From assembly GCF_024810105.1 (NCBI RefSeq), contig NZ_JANUDX010000009.1, forward strand, positions 62,001 to 126,000: a stretch of 64,000 bases of DNA. Reading direction: 5' to 3'. Positions 1 to 8,604 of the stretch are shown in pieces. The position numbers were made by a program, and so were the translations under genes. A model generated the notes under the pieces. That model saw nothing but the letters and a program-made list of their open reading frames with translations, was not told the DNA's origin and did no database searches. Source of the stretch: Stenotrophomonas sp. BIGb0135 (GTDB taxonomy: Bacteria; Pseudomonadota; Gammaproteobacteria; Xanthomonadales; Xanthomonadaceae). How positions within the stretch are numbered: the first letter of the stretch is position 1; each line of letters starts with the position of its first letter.

Positions 1-591
1 CAGCGCCAGGCCGTTGCCGGAGACGTAGCGCTCCAGGCAACCGCGCAGGCCGCATGCGCAGCCCAGCACCGGCAGCGCGTGGCGCTGCAGCAGCGTGGCC
101 GGGATGCTCCAGTGGCCCCACTCGCCGGCAATGCCGTTGGCACCGGCCACCAGCTGCCCGTCCACGCAGAAGCCGCCGCCGGCACCGGTGCCGAGGATGG
201 CGCCGAACATGCTCGGGTAGCCCGCGCCGGCACCGCCCTGGGCTTCGCTCAGGGCGAAACACTGCAGGTCGTTGCCGAACGCCAGCGGGCGTTGCAACCG
301 GGCCTGCAGGTCCTCCCCGACCAGACGGCCGGTCAGGCTGGGCACGTTCGCGCTGAGCTGGCGGCCGCTGCGGCGGTCACGCACCCCGGGCAGGCCGATG
401 CCGATCGCATGGCCGCTCGAACCGAGCGCGGCATCGGCATCGCGCACCAGTCCGTCGATCGCCTCCAGGAACGCATCGTAGTCCTGGGTGGGCGTGGTCA
501 CCCGCTGGCGATGCTGCTCGACCAGGGTGGCGTCGTAGGCCACCAGCTCGATCTTGGTCCCACCGATATCGATGCCGTACCAGCACTGCAT
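1..591 (-). CDS. ROK-family sugar kinase, partial (probable N-acetylhexosamine kinase)
   Basis: Only the first 197 codons are in the window; the 3' end runs off the left edge. The start ATG at 591 opens the ROK phosphate-binding motif GIDIGGTKIE at about residues 6-15. Further in are GEWGH and a zinc-type Cys cluster, CACGLRGCLE, both standard for ROK kinases (about 300 residues when complete). The family phosphorylates hexoses or N-acetylhexosamines in the cytoplasm. The stop of the SIS gene lies 13 bp upstream, so the two are probably co-transcribed. Beside an AgaS-type protein and two candidate alpha-N-acetylgalactosaminidases, an AgaK-like GalNAc kinase is the best guess; GlcNAc kinase is the alternative. 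Substrate is inference. Confidence 0.85.
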   Translation of the reverse strand, partial: MQCWYGIDIGGTKIELVAYDATLVEQHRQRVTTPTQDYDAFLEAIDGLVRDADAALGSSGHAIGIGLPGVRDRRSGRQLSANVPSLTGRLVGEDLQARLQRPLAFGNDLQCFALSEAQGGAGAGYPSMFGAILGTGAGGGFCVDGQLVAGANGIAGEWGHWSIPATLLQRHALPVLGCACGLRGCLERYVSGNGLAL

Positions 592-604
592 GGGAAGGCC
601 CTGC

Positions 605-1762
605 TCAGCCATGGGGATGGATGGTGACGCCCTGCACGACCCGGTTGACGGTGCCGTCGGGGAAGGGGTTGTCCGGGGTCATGCCGAGCGCGGCCGAGCG
701 TTGCAGCGCGTAGCACTGCGGCATCAGCAGCCACAGCGGCGCCAGCCACGGATCGGCCAGGTCAGGGGCCGCGCTGACGAAGTCGCCGTCGCCGCGGTCA
801 TCACCGTCCGGGCCGACCGAAATCACCCGGGCGGCGATCCCGTCCCCGCGCAGTTCGTCCAGCAGGTCCTGCTCGTAACGGCGCGACAGCGGCTGTGCGC
901 TGCGCAGCATCACCACCAGCGTATCGTTGTCGAGCGTGGACTTGGGCCCGTGGCGGAAGCCAAGCGGCGTGTTGGCCAGCGCCAGCACGCGCCCGCCGGT
1001 GAGCTCGAGCACCTTCAGCGCGGCCTCGCGGGCCAGCGCCTCCAGCGGGCCGCTGCCCAGGTAGATCACCCGCGAATAGGCGGCCTGGGCCAACGCCCCC
1101 ACTGCCGCGTCCCATGCCTGCAGGGCACGGTCGGCATGCGCGGCCAGGTCGTGCAGGCGCTGCACGCGCTGCGGCCACGGCGCGGTGTCGAACACGCTCA
1201 ACGCCGCCAGCAGCATGCTGCTCAGGCTGCTGGTCATGGCGAAGGCACGGTCGCAGCTGGCCGGCGGCATCAGCAGCGACAGGGTGTCGCTGCGGCCCTG
1301 GCCACGCCGGGCCAGTTCGCCGTCGGCGTTGCAGGTGATGTCCAGGAAGCGCGCGTGGTCCACCTGCGCACGCACCAGGTCCACCGCGGCCACGCTTTCC
1401 GGACTGGAGCCGCTGCGGCCGAACGACACCAGCAGGGTCGGGCGGTCGCGCTGCAGGTACAGCGCGGGGTGGGTCAGCAGGCTGGTGGTGTGGATGGCGC
1501 GCACCTCGGCCGGCCACTGCGCATTGATCTGGTCGGCCACCATCTCGGCGATGAACCCCGAGCTGCCGGCACCGGTGAAGATCACCCGCTGGCCGGGCTG
1601 GCGCAGCGCCTCGCCGAGGAAGGCGTCGATGCGCGCCTGGGCAGCGTCCAGCCCCTGCGCCAGCGCGGTCCACATGCGCGGCTGCTGGGCGATTTCTTCG
1701 GCGGTATAGGCGCCGCCGAGGCGCTGCCACGTGGGCAAATCAGGGAGCAGAGAAGCGTCCAT
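605..1762 (-). CDS. agaS: AgaS-type SIS-domain sugar-phosphate deaminase/isomerase
   Basis: A 385-residue protein with two SIS (sugar isomerase) modules, close to the length of E. coli AgaS. The SIS core GAGSSGFIAEM lies in the N-terminal half, and LGSGPLEALARE with GFRHGPKS in the C-terminal half; the last is the AgaS-like phospho-sugar site. The family converts galactosamine-6-phosphate to tagatose-6-phosphate with loss of ammonia (AgaS) or acts in the same way on glucosamine-6-phosphate. The start MDASLLPD at 1762 is chosen because AGGA lies just upstream; an in-frame ATG at 1939 would add an unconvincing leader. The gene is first in a minus-strand operon with the ROK kinase and diverges from the GH31 gene. 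Confidence 0.85.
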   Translation of the reverse strand: MDASLLPDLPTWQRLGGAYTAEEIAQQPRMWTALAQGLDAAQARIDAFLGEALRQPGQRVIFTGAGSSGFIAEMVADQINAQWPAEVRAIHTTSLLTHPALYLQRDRPTLLVSFGRSGSSPESVAAVDLVRAQVDHARFLDITCNADGELARRGQGRSDTLSLLMPPASCDRAFAMTSSLSSMLLAALSVFDTAPWPQRVQRLHDLAAHADRALQAWDAAVGALAQAAYSRVIYLGSGPLEALAREAALKVLELTGGRVLALANTPLGFRHGPKSTLDNDTLVVMLRSAQPLSRRYEQDLLDELRGDGIAARVISVGPDGDDRGDGDFVSAAPDLADPWLAPLWLLMPQCYALQRSAALGMTPDNPFPDGTVNRVVQGVTIHPHG

Positions 1763-2085
1763 TCGCAATTCCTGTTGGGCGACCGCACCTTCTTCGTTTT
1801 CTTTCGAAATGTCAAATATCGAAAGATAAAGAAAAGCTGGATCGATCACAGTTTTTGCTCTCGGTCGTTTGCTTTGATCCGCGGTCGCCGCAGTGCAGCA
1901 AGGTTTCACGGCGTGCCAAAGCGCGCATTCAGCCGCCATATAGAAAGTGCTGCGTCAGCACATCTTTCGTTTATAAGAAAATATCCTTCCTTTTTCTTTG
2001 CAATTTATTGACATCTTTCGAGACCGTGCCCTAGAGTCGGCCGCACTGGTTTCAGATACCCGCCAACCGCGGGCTTGGGGGCAAG
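1763..2085. promoter_or_regulatory. Divergent promoter/operator region between agaS and GH31 genes
   Basis: A 323-bp AT-richer spacer between divergent operons. The octamer ATCTTTCG occurs three times: minus strand 1827-1820, plus strand 1962-1969 and 2013-2020. A 7-bp inverted repeat CTTTCGA/TCGAAAG lies at 1801-1807 and 1819-1825, and TGCTG-CGT-CAGCA is flanked by GAAAG and CTTTC near 1945-1968. DeoR-family AgaR operators are known to be built from repeated CTTTC-like half-sites, so a common AgaR-like repressor for both directions is plausible. The regulator gene itself is not visible here. Confidence 0.5.
2008..2037 (+). promoter_or_regulatory. Candidate sigma-70 promoter for the GH31 operon
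   Basis: TTGACA at 2008-2013 and TAGAGT at 2032-2037 are separated by 18 bp, and the GTG start of the GH31 gene follows at 2086. One ATCTTTCG copy begins on the last base of the -35 and fills the spacer, a position where a bound repressor would block RNA polymerase. Seen by eye only. Confidence 0.45.
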
Positions 2086-5000
2086 GTGGAATCCCGGTTT
2101 CGACGCACTGGTCTGACGATCGCACTGCTGTCCGCGCTGGCCTTGGCCGCGCCCGCCGTCGCCGAGCCGGTGGGCAACCTGCGCAGCATCAGCGCCGCCC
2201 CCGGCAAGGATGGCCGCCCCGGTTGGGAGCTCCGCACCGACAGCGGCGCACGTCTGCGCGTGGACCTGCTGCGCGCCGACCTGCTGCGCGTGCAGGCCGG
2301 CCGCAAGGGCACGCTCACCCCCGCCGGCGACAAGGCCGCGCCGATCGTGCTGCCGCAGCCGGCGGCCACGGTCGCCTTCCAACTGGAAGAAGATGCCAGG
2401 GAAGTGCGCATCCGCACCGATGCGCTGGTCCTGCATATCCAGCGCCAACCGCTGCGTCTGGCACTGGACCGCCGCCAGGACGGCGCCGATGTCGCGCTGT
2501 GGCGCGAACTGCAGCCGCTGGACCTGGACACGCAGCAAAGCCTGCAGGTGCTGTCCAGCGATAGCGACGAGCACTTCTTCGGCGGTGGCCAGCAGAACGG
2601 CCGCTTCGCGTTCAAGGGCCGCGAACTGGAGGTGTCATACTCCGGTGGCTGGGAAGAGGGCGACCGCCCCAACCCGGCGCCGATGCTGCTCAGCTCGCGC
2701 GGCTGGGGCATGCTGCGCAACACCTGGAGCGATGGCACCTACGACCTGCGCCAGGCCGACCAGGCCACCCTGCTGCATCGCGAAGACCGCTTCGATGCGT
2801 ACTACTTCGTCGGCCCGGACCTGCACGCCTTGCTGGACCGCTACACCGCCCTGACCGGGCGCGCCGGCCTGCTGCCGCGCTGGGCGTTCTCCTACGGTGA
2901 TGCCGACTGCTACAACGACGGCGACAACATCAAGAAGCCCGGCAGCGTGCCCGAGGGCTGGAGCGATGGCCCCACCGGCACCACCCCGGACGTGGTCGAC
3001 AGCGTGGCCAGGCAATACCGCGCGCATGACATGCCCGGCGGCTGGATCCTGCCCAACGACGGCTACGGCTGCGGTTACAGGACGCTGCCCGAGACCGTGC
3101 AGGGCTTGGCGAAATACGGCTTCAAGACCGGGCTGTGGACCGAGAACGGCGTGGACAAGATCGCCTGGGAAGTGGGCACCGCCGGCAGCCGCGTGCAGAA
3201 GCTGGACGTGGCCTGGACGGGCAAGGGTTACCAGTTCGCGATGGACGCCAACCAGTCCGCGTTCAACGGCATCCTGCACAACGCCGACTCGCGCCCGTTC
3301 CTGTGGACGGTGATGGGCTGGGCCGGCATCCAGCGCTACGCGGTGGCCTGGACCGGCGACCAGAGCAGCAGCTGGGATTACATCCGCTGGCACATTCCCA
3401 CCCTGGTCGGCTCGGGGCTGTCGGGCATGGCCTATGCCAGCGGCGACGTGGATGCGATCTTCGGCGGCAGCGCCGAGACCTTCACCCGCGACCTGCAATG
3501 GAAGAGCTTCACCCCGGTGCTGATGGGCATGTCCGGCTGGTCGGCCAACGCGCGCAAGCACCCTTGGTGGTTCGACGAGCCCTACCGCAGCGTCAATCGC
3601 GACTACCTCAAGCTGAAGATGCGCATGACCCCGTACATGTACGGGCTGGCGCACGAGGCGGCCACCACCGGCGCGCCGCTGCTGCGCGCGCTGATGTGGG
3701 ACTACCCGCAGGACCCGCAGGCCTACACCGAAGCGCACAAGTACCAGTTCCTCCTCGGCCGCGACCTGCTGATCGCGCCGGTGTACCGCAGCCAGGCCGC
3801 CAGCCGCGGGTGGCGCCGCGACATCCACCTGCCGCAGGGGCGCTGGATCGACTATTGGGATGGCCGCCAGCTGCAGGCCGGGGCGACCGGGCGTGACCTC
3901 GACCGCGCCGTGGACCTGGCCACGATCCCGGTGTTCGTGCGCGCCGGCGCCATCATCCCGATGTACCCGGACATGCTCTACGACGGCGAGAAGCCGTTGG
4001 ATGAAGTGACCTTCGATCTCTACCCGCAAGGCGAGTCGCACTACACCCTGTACGAGGACGACGGCGCCACCCGCCGCTACGAGAAGGGCGAATCCAGCAC
4101 GCAGCAGATCCACGTGCAGGCACCGGCGCAGGGCAGTGGCCCGGTGCAGGTGCGCATCGATGCGGTGCAGGGCCAGTACGCCGGCCAGCTCGCACAGCGT
4201 CGCTATGCGCTGCGCGTGCTCAGCCGCCAGCGCCCGAGCGCGGTGACGCTCGGCGAACGCACGCTGCCGATGCTCGCCGACAAGGCGGCCTGGCAGGCGG
4301 CCAGCGAAGGCTGGTACTTCGACGCCGGCGAACGCCGCGGCACCGTGCACGTGCGCAGCGCAGCCACCGACATCCGCCAGCCGCTCAGCGTCACCCTGGC
4401 CGTGCCGGTGGCTGCCGCAGCCGCCGACGATGCCTACCCGGCCGCACCGGAACTCGGTCGCGCGCTGCCGTCGGACAGCCTGCTGGTGGTCAACCGCCCG
4501 GCCCAGGAGCAGGGCTACGAACTGGAAAAAGCCTTCGATGACGACCCGGCCACCTGGTTCCGCACCGTGCGCAACCAGGCGGTCAAGACCGGCGCCCACG
4601 AGTGGGTGATCGGCTTCGGCGAGCGCAAGCTCATCGACGGCATTGAACTGGCCCCGCGCAACGACGCGCACTGGAAGAACGGCCAGATCCGCGACTACGA
4701 AATCTACCTGGCCGACAGCAACGGCGAGTGGGGCGAACCGGTCAAGCGCGGCCGCCTCACCCTCCAGCAGGGCATGCAGCAGATCGACTTCCCCGCCCAC
4801 GCCGGCCGCCTGCTGCGCTTCCGCGTGCTCAGCACGCAGAACCCCGAGGGCGATGGTGCCAGCGCCGCCGACCCGATGGTCAGCGCCGCCCAAGGCAGCG
4901 TGGCGCGCGCGGTGGATGCGCTGCAGCCGCGCGACGTCGGCCCGATCGTGCTGTCCAGCTTCCACGTGCTGGAACACCAGCCGCCTGAAAAGCCGGCGCA

Positions 5001-5445
5001 GCAGCTGTACCTGTCCGCATTGCCGCTACCGGCCTCGTTGCAGGCCCGCGTGGCCAGCGACCACGCCTTCGGCGGCCAGGCGGAGCTGCGCATGAACGGC
5101 CTGCATTTCCGTCGCGGCCTCGGCGTCAACGCCAGCAGCCGCATCGACCTGCAGTTGGGCGGCAACTGGCACCTGCTGCGCGCGGACCTCGGTATCGACG
5201 ACCAGTGTCGCGCCGCGGGCGGCATGCAGTTCCAGGTCTGGGGCGACGACCGCCTGCTGTACGACAGCGGCCTGGTCAAGGCCCCGGGCGTGGTCAAGCC
5301 GGAACTGGACGTGCGCGGCCTGCGGCGCCTCAGCCTGCGCACCCTCGGCGCGCAGGGCGACCGCCCCGCGCAGGTCTGCGGCAACTGGGCCAACGCCGCG
5401 CTGATCGGACAGGAGGGCGATACCGCCAGCATCGTGTCCCCGTAA
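2086..5445 (+). CDS. Secreted GH31 glycosidase with F5/8-type and NPCBM domains (probable alpha-N-acetylgalactosaminidase)
   Basis: A 1119-residue protein with a GTG start at 2086, chosen because it gives a clean signal peptide (hydrophobic segment, cleavage after AVA at about residue 26). The GH31 N-terminal sandwich and TIM barrel occupy about residues 30-580. The likely nucleophile is Asp374 in KLDVAWTG and the acid/base Asp425 in WTGDQSSSW. A C-terminal beta-sandwich follows, then a discoidin-like domain at about 800-920 and an NPCBM galactose-type binding domain at about 985-1110. GH31 subfamily 18 members with this layout hydrolyse alpha-GalNAc from mucin-type glycans. That substrate is inferred from the architecture and from the GH109 and AgaS neighbours. 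Start of an operon with the TonB receptor and GH109 genes. Confidence 0.85.
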   Translation: MESRFRRTGLTIALLSALALAAPAVAEPVGNLRSISAAPGKDGRPGWELRTDSGARLRVDLLRADLLRVQAGRKGTLTPAGDKAAPIVLPQPAATVAFQLEEDAREVRIRTDALVLHIQRQPLRLALDRRQDGADVALWRELQPLDLDTQQSLQVLSSDSDEHFFGGGQQNGRFAFKGRELEVSYSGGWEEGDRPNPAPMLLSSRGWGMLRNTWSDGTYDLRQADQATLLHREDRFDAYYFVGPDLHALLDRYTALTGRAGLLPRWAFSYGDADCYNDGDNIKKPGSVPEGWSDGPTGTTPDVVDSVARQYRAHDMPGGWILPNDGYGCGYRTLPETVQGLAKYGFKTGLWTENGVDKIAWEVGTAGSRVQKLDVAWTGKGYQFAMDANQSAFNGILHNADSRPFLWTVMGWAGIQRYAVAWTGDQSSSWDYIRWHIPTLVGSGLSGMAYASGDVDAIFGGSAETFTRDLQWKSFTPVLMGMSGWSANARKHPWWFDEPYRSVNRDYLKLKMRMTPYMYGLAHEAATTGAPLLRALMWDYPQDPQAYTEAHKYQFLLGRDLLIAPVYRSQAASRGWRRDIHLPQGRWIDYWDGRQLQAGATGRDLDRAVDLATIPVFVRAGAIIPMYPDMLYDGEKPLDEVTFDLYPQGESHYTLYEDDGATRRYEKGESSTQQIHVQAPAQGSGPVQVRIDAVQGQYAGQLAQRRYALRVLSRQRPSAVTLGERTLPMLADKAAWQAASEGWYFDAGERRGTVHVRSAATDIRQPLSVTLAVPVAAAAADDAYPAAPELGRALPSDSLLVVNRPAQEQGYELEKAFDDDPATWFRTVRNQAVKTGAHEWVIGFGERKLIDGIELAPRNDAHWKNGQIRDYEIYLADSNGEWGEPVKRGRLTLQQGMQQIDFPAHAGRLLRFRVLSTQNPEGDGASAADPMVSAAQGSVARAVDALQPRDVGPIVLSSFHVLEHQPPEKPAQQLYLSALPLPASLQARVASDHAFGGQAELRMNGLHFRRGLGVNASSRIDLQLGGNWHLLRADLGIDDQCRAAGGMQFQVWGDDRLLYDSGLVKAPGVVKPELDVRGLRRLSLRTLGAQGDRPAQVCGNWANAALIGQEGDTASIVSP

Positions 5446-5578
5446 CCGCACCACCGCTTCCAGAAAAACAGCTCTCCGTTTCCCGTCTGCGGCCTTTGGG
5501 CCGCGGCACGGGGGACGTTTGCCCGAAAACACCCATCCACCGCCAGCCCCACGCTGCGGATCGAACAAGGAGACAAAG

Positions 5579-8551
5579 ATGTTGACCGAACGCCATCGCC
5601 ATCGCCGCATCACCGCTACCCCCTTGTCCATCGCACTCGGCCTGGCCGTTGCCGTGGTCGGCAGTGCCAGCGCGCAGGACGCTACCCCCGATGCCAAGGC
5701 CACCGAGCTGTCGCGCATCGAAGTAACCGGCTCCAACATCCGCCGCACCGACGTGGAAACCGCCTCGCCGGTGCAGGTGATCAGCAAGCAGGACATCGAA
5801 AACATGGGCGCGCGCACCCTGCTGCAGGTGCTCGACAACCTGCCCGCGGCACGGCCGGGCCAGCAGGATTCGCGTTCGCTGTTCACCGGCTCCGACGGCG
5901 CCTCGCAGGCCAACCTGCGCGGCCTCGGCGCACAGGGCACGCTGGTGCTGCTCAATGGCCGCCGCCTGTCGTACTACGGCGCGCCCGCCGGCTTCCAGAC
6001 CCAGTTCGTCAACATCGACGCGATCCCGGCCGCGGCCATCGAACGCATGGAAGTGCTCACCGACGGCGCCTCGGCGGTGTACGGCACCGACGCGGTGGCC
6101 GGCGTGATCAACGTGATCACCAAGCGTTCCTACCAGGGCGCCGAGATCAGCCTCACCACCGACAAATCCTCGCGGATCAGCTCCTACGGCGAGCACCAGG
6201 GCAGCATCACCGCCGGTTTCGGCGACCTGGATGAAGACCACTACAACGTCTACGCCTCGGTCAACCTGTACCGGCGCGATGCGATTCCGCTGAGCGATTT
6301 CTACGACAAGCGCCCCAGCCAGTACTACGTCAACAACCCCAACTACCTGCCCAACCTGCGCCTGGGCACCGGCAGCAAGCCGGGTGAGTTCAACCCCGGC
6401 AGCTACTTCGCCTTCGACCCGGTCACCGGTCGCCGCGTGCAGGAGGCCGCACCGGGCTGCAACAACGTGCTCACCACGGAAGCGGCCGGCCCGCGCTGTA
6501 TCTGGGAGACGTGGATGAACAACGAGATCGATGCCGGCGCCAAATCCGAGCGCAACACCGCCTACGTCAACGCGCATTTCCTGATCGGCGACAGCACCGA
6601 AGCCTTCGCCGAGGCCACGTATACCGACATCGATCTCACCGCCAACGGCGGCACCCCGCGTGCCTACGGCACCACCACCGGCAACCCGACCAGCTGGTTC
6701 TCGCGCAACACCGGCACCACGGTCAACCAGTTCCTGTACCCGTACCTGGGCCCCAACAACGCGTACAACCACGCCTCGCCCGAACTGCGCGCCCTGATGG
6801 GTGGGGTGGTCGGCCTGCAGTACCTGCTGCAGGACGTGGGCGCCAACCACTTCGGCCAGCGCAACACCGACCAGAGCTACCGCGTGGTGGCCGGCCTGCG
6901 CGGTGACGTGGGCGACTGGAATTGGGAAACCGCCTTCGCCACCGCCGGCAGCCACTCGGTCACCTACCAGACCACCAACGTCAACCTGGCCGGCTTCGAG
7001 AAGGCCTTCGGGCCGTACACCATCGACCCGGGCACCGGGCGGGTGATCATCTCCGACCATCCGGCGTACACGTTCGGCGAGCTCAGCGAAGCCAACGCCG
7101 CGCTGATCCGCGAAGCCTTCCCGACCTTCGACATCCAGTCCTGGACGCGCCTGCACACCCTGGACGGCAAGATCGAAGGCCCGCTGTTCAACCTGCCCGC
7201 CGGTGAAGTACGCGCGGCGTTCGGCTTCAACGCCAGCCGCGAAACGTTCTACACCCCGGGCAATCCGGACGCGGCCAACGGCCTGATCACCCAGCAGGGT
7301 GGGTCGTGGTTCGACGGCAAGCGCAACACGTATGCGCTGTTCGCCGAGACCGTCGCCCCGATCACCGAAAAGCTGGAACTGGACGCGGCGCTGCGCGTGG
7401 ACAAGTACCCCGACTTCAGCGCCAACCTGGCCCCGAAGATTGGCCTGAAGTACCAGATGTTCGACCAGCTGATGCTGCGCGGCACCTATTCCACCGGCTT
7501 CCGTGCGCCCAGCCTGGCCGAGTCCGGCAACGGCGGCGTGTTCGCCCAGCTCGGTGGCTACCGCGACGACGTGCGCTGCAACGAGACCAACGCGATTGCC
7601 AACCTGCTGCTGAAATCCGGCCGTGGCGGCGATGTGGACCTGGGCAAGACCCTGCTCAACAGCGACTGCAGCCGCACCGTGGCGCGCATGACCCAGCCCA
7701 ACCCGGACCTGAAGCCGGAAAAGGCCAAGATCACCACGCTGGGCTTCGTCTACGAGCCCACCCAATGGCTGTCGGTGTCGGCCGATTACTGGTTCATCTA
7801 CCGCAGCAACGAGATCGTCGCCCCGGACTTCACCCGCGATGAAGACATCATCGCCTCCACCCGCTCGCCGATCACCGACAGCGACCGCGCCAACCTGGCC
7901 GCATTGGCGGCGATGTGCGCCGACCCGGCCAGCGGCGTCGCCTGCCCGGGCACGCTGCCCGGCTACAGCGTGGGCAACGTGGCCAGCGTGGTGGGCCAGT
8001 ACAAGAACCGCGGCAAGACCCTGATCGACGGCTTCGACATCGACGCGCGCAGCCGCTTCACGCTGGGCGACTGGGGCAACCTCAACATCGGCCTGGCCGC
8101 CACCATCGCCAACCGCAACCGCTCCTACACCGATGCGGAAAGTGGCTGGTACTACGGCGACCTGGTCGGCTACTACAACAACCCGCGCCTGCGTGCCACG
8201 CTCAATGCCGACTGGAACTACAAGCAGGTCACCACCAGCTTCTTCATCAACTACGTAGGCGGCACCAAGTGGGCGCTGCAGCAGATCGACGAGCAGGACA
8301 ACAACCCGCAGACCTGCACCGCCGGCTACCTGCCGCTGGAGCAGAGCAAGTGCGACGGCGCCCCCTCGTGGTGGACGGCCAACCTCAGCGTGGGCTGGCG
8401 CCCGGATGAGCACTGGAACGTCGGCTTCACCATCAAGAACCTGTTCGACCGCCTGCCGTTCTACGATCCGAACAGCTTCCTGGGCGATTCCAGCGATTAC
8501 GCCACCATCTACGGTCGTGGGTACAGTCTGACCGTCGGTTACAAGTTCTGA
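5579..8551 (+). CDS. TonB-dependent outer-membrane receptor
   Basis: A 990-residue protein, start ATG 5579 with AAGGAG at 5567-5572. A signal peptide ending near SASAQ is followed by a TonB-box-like stretch (ELSRIEVTGSNIRR). The plug domain carries QANLRGLGAQGTLVLLNGRR and EVLTDGASAVYGTDAVAGVINVITK. The long beta-barrel contains GTYSTGFRAPSLAE and PDLKPEKAK and ends in a terminal aromatic (SLTVGYKF). Such receptors move large substrates across the outer membrane with TonB energy; Xanthomonadaceae use them widely for glycans. Placed between two secreted glycosidase genes, it probably imports the released GalNAc-containing sugar or the glycan itself (inference). Confidence 0.92.
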   Translation: MLTERHRHRRITATPLSIALGLAVAVVGSASAQDATPDAKATELSRIEVTGSNIRRTDVETASPVQVISKQDIENMGARTLLQVLDNLPAARPGQQDSRSLFTGSDGASQANLRGLGAQGTLVLLNGRRLSYYGAPAGFQTQFVNIDAIPAAAIERMEVLTDGASAVYGTDAVAGVINVITKRSYQGAEISLTTDKSSRISSYGEHQGSITAGFGDLDEDHYNVYASVNLYRRDAIPLSDFYDKRPSQYYVNNPNYLPNLRLGTGSKPGEFNPGSYFAFDPVTGRRVQEAAPGCNNVLTTEAAGPRCIWETWMNNEIDAGAKSERNTAYVNAHFLIGDSTEAFAEATYTDIDLTANGGTPRAYGTTTGNPTSWFSRNTGTTVNQFLYPYLGPNNAYNHASPELRALMGGVVGLQYLLQDVGANHFGQRNTDQSYRVVAGLRGDVGDWNWETAFATAGSHSVTYQTTNVNLAGFEKAFGPYTIDPGTGRVIISDHPAYTFGELSEANAALIREAFPTFDIQSWTRLHTLDGKIEGPLFNLPAGEVRAAFGFNASRETFYTPGNPDAANGLITQQGGSWFDGKRNTYALFAETVAPITEKLELDAALRVDKYPDFSANLAPKIGLKYQMFDQLMLRGTYSTGFRAPSLAESGNGGVFAQLGGYRDDVRCNETNAIANLLLKSGRGGDVDLGKTLLNSDCSRTVARMTQPNPDLKPEKAKITTLGFVYEPTQWLSVSADYWFIYRSNEIVAPDFTRDEDIIASTRSPITDSDRANLAALAAMCADPASGVACPGTLPGYSVGNVASVVGQYKNRGKTLIDGFDIDARSRFTLGDWGNLNIGLAATIANRNRSYTDAESGWYYGDLVGYYNNPRLRATLNADWNYKQVTTSFFINYVGGTKWALQQIDEQDNNPQTCTAGYLPLEQSKCDGAPSWWTANLSVGWRPDEHWNVGFTIKNLFDRLPFYDPNSFLGDSSDYATIYGRGYSLTVGYKF

Positions 8552-8604
8552 TGCCTATCCCGCGCCGGTCCCGGCTGGCGCGATCTTCAAACGAGGTACT
8601 GTCC

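Noticed and set aside
2635..4977. Long open frame (780 codons) on the minus strand
   Set aside because: Antisense to the GH31 gene, with Ala/His/Gly/Val-rich composition typical of GC-rich shadow frames and no domain. The plus-strand frame has clear GH31 motifs.
5330..8413. Open frame of over 1000 codons on the minus strand
   Set aside because: Antisense shadow of the TonB receptor gene; low-complexity Val/Ala/Gly/His composition.
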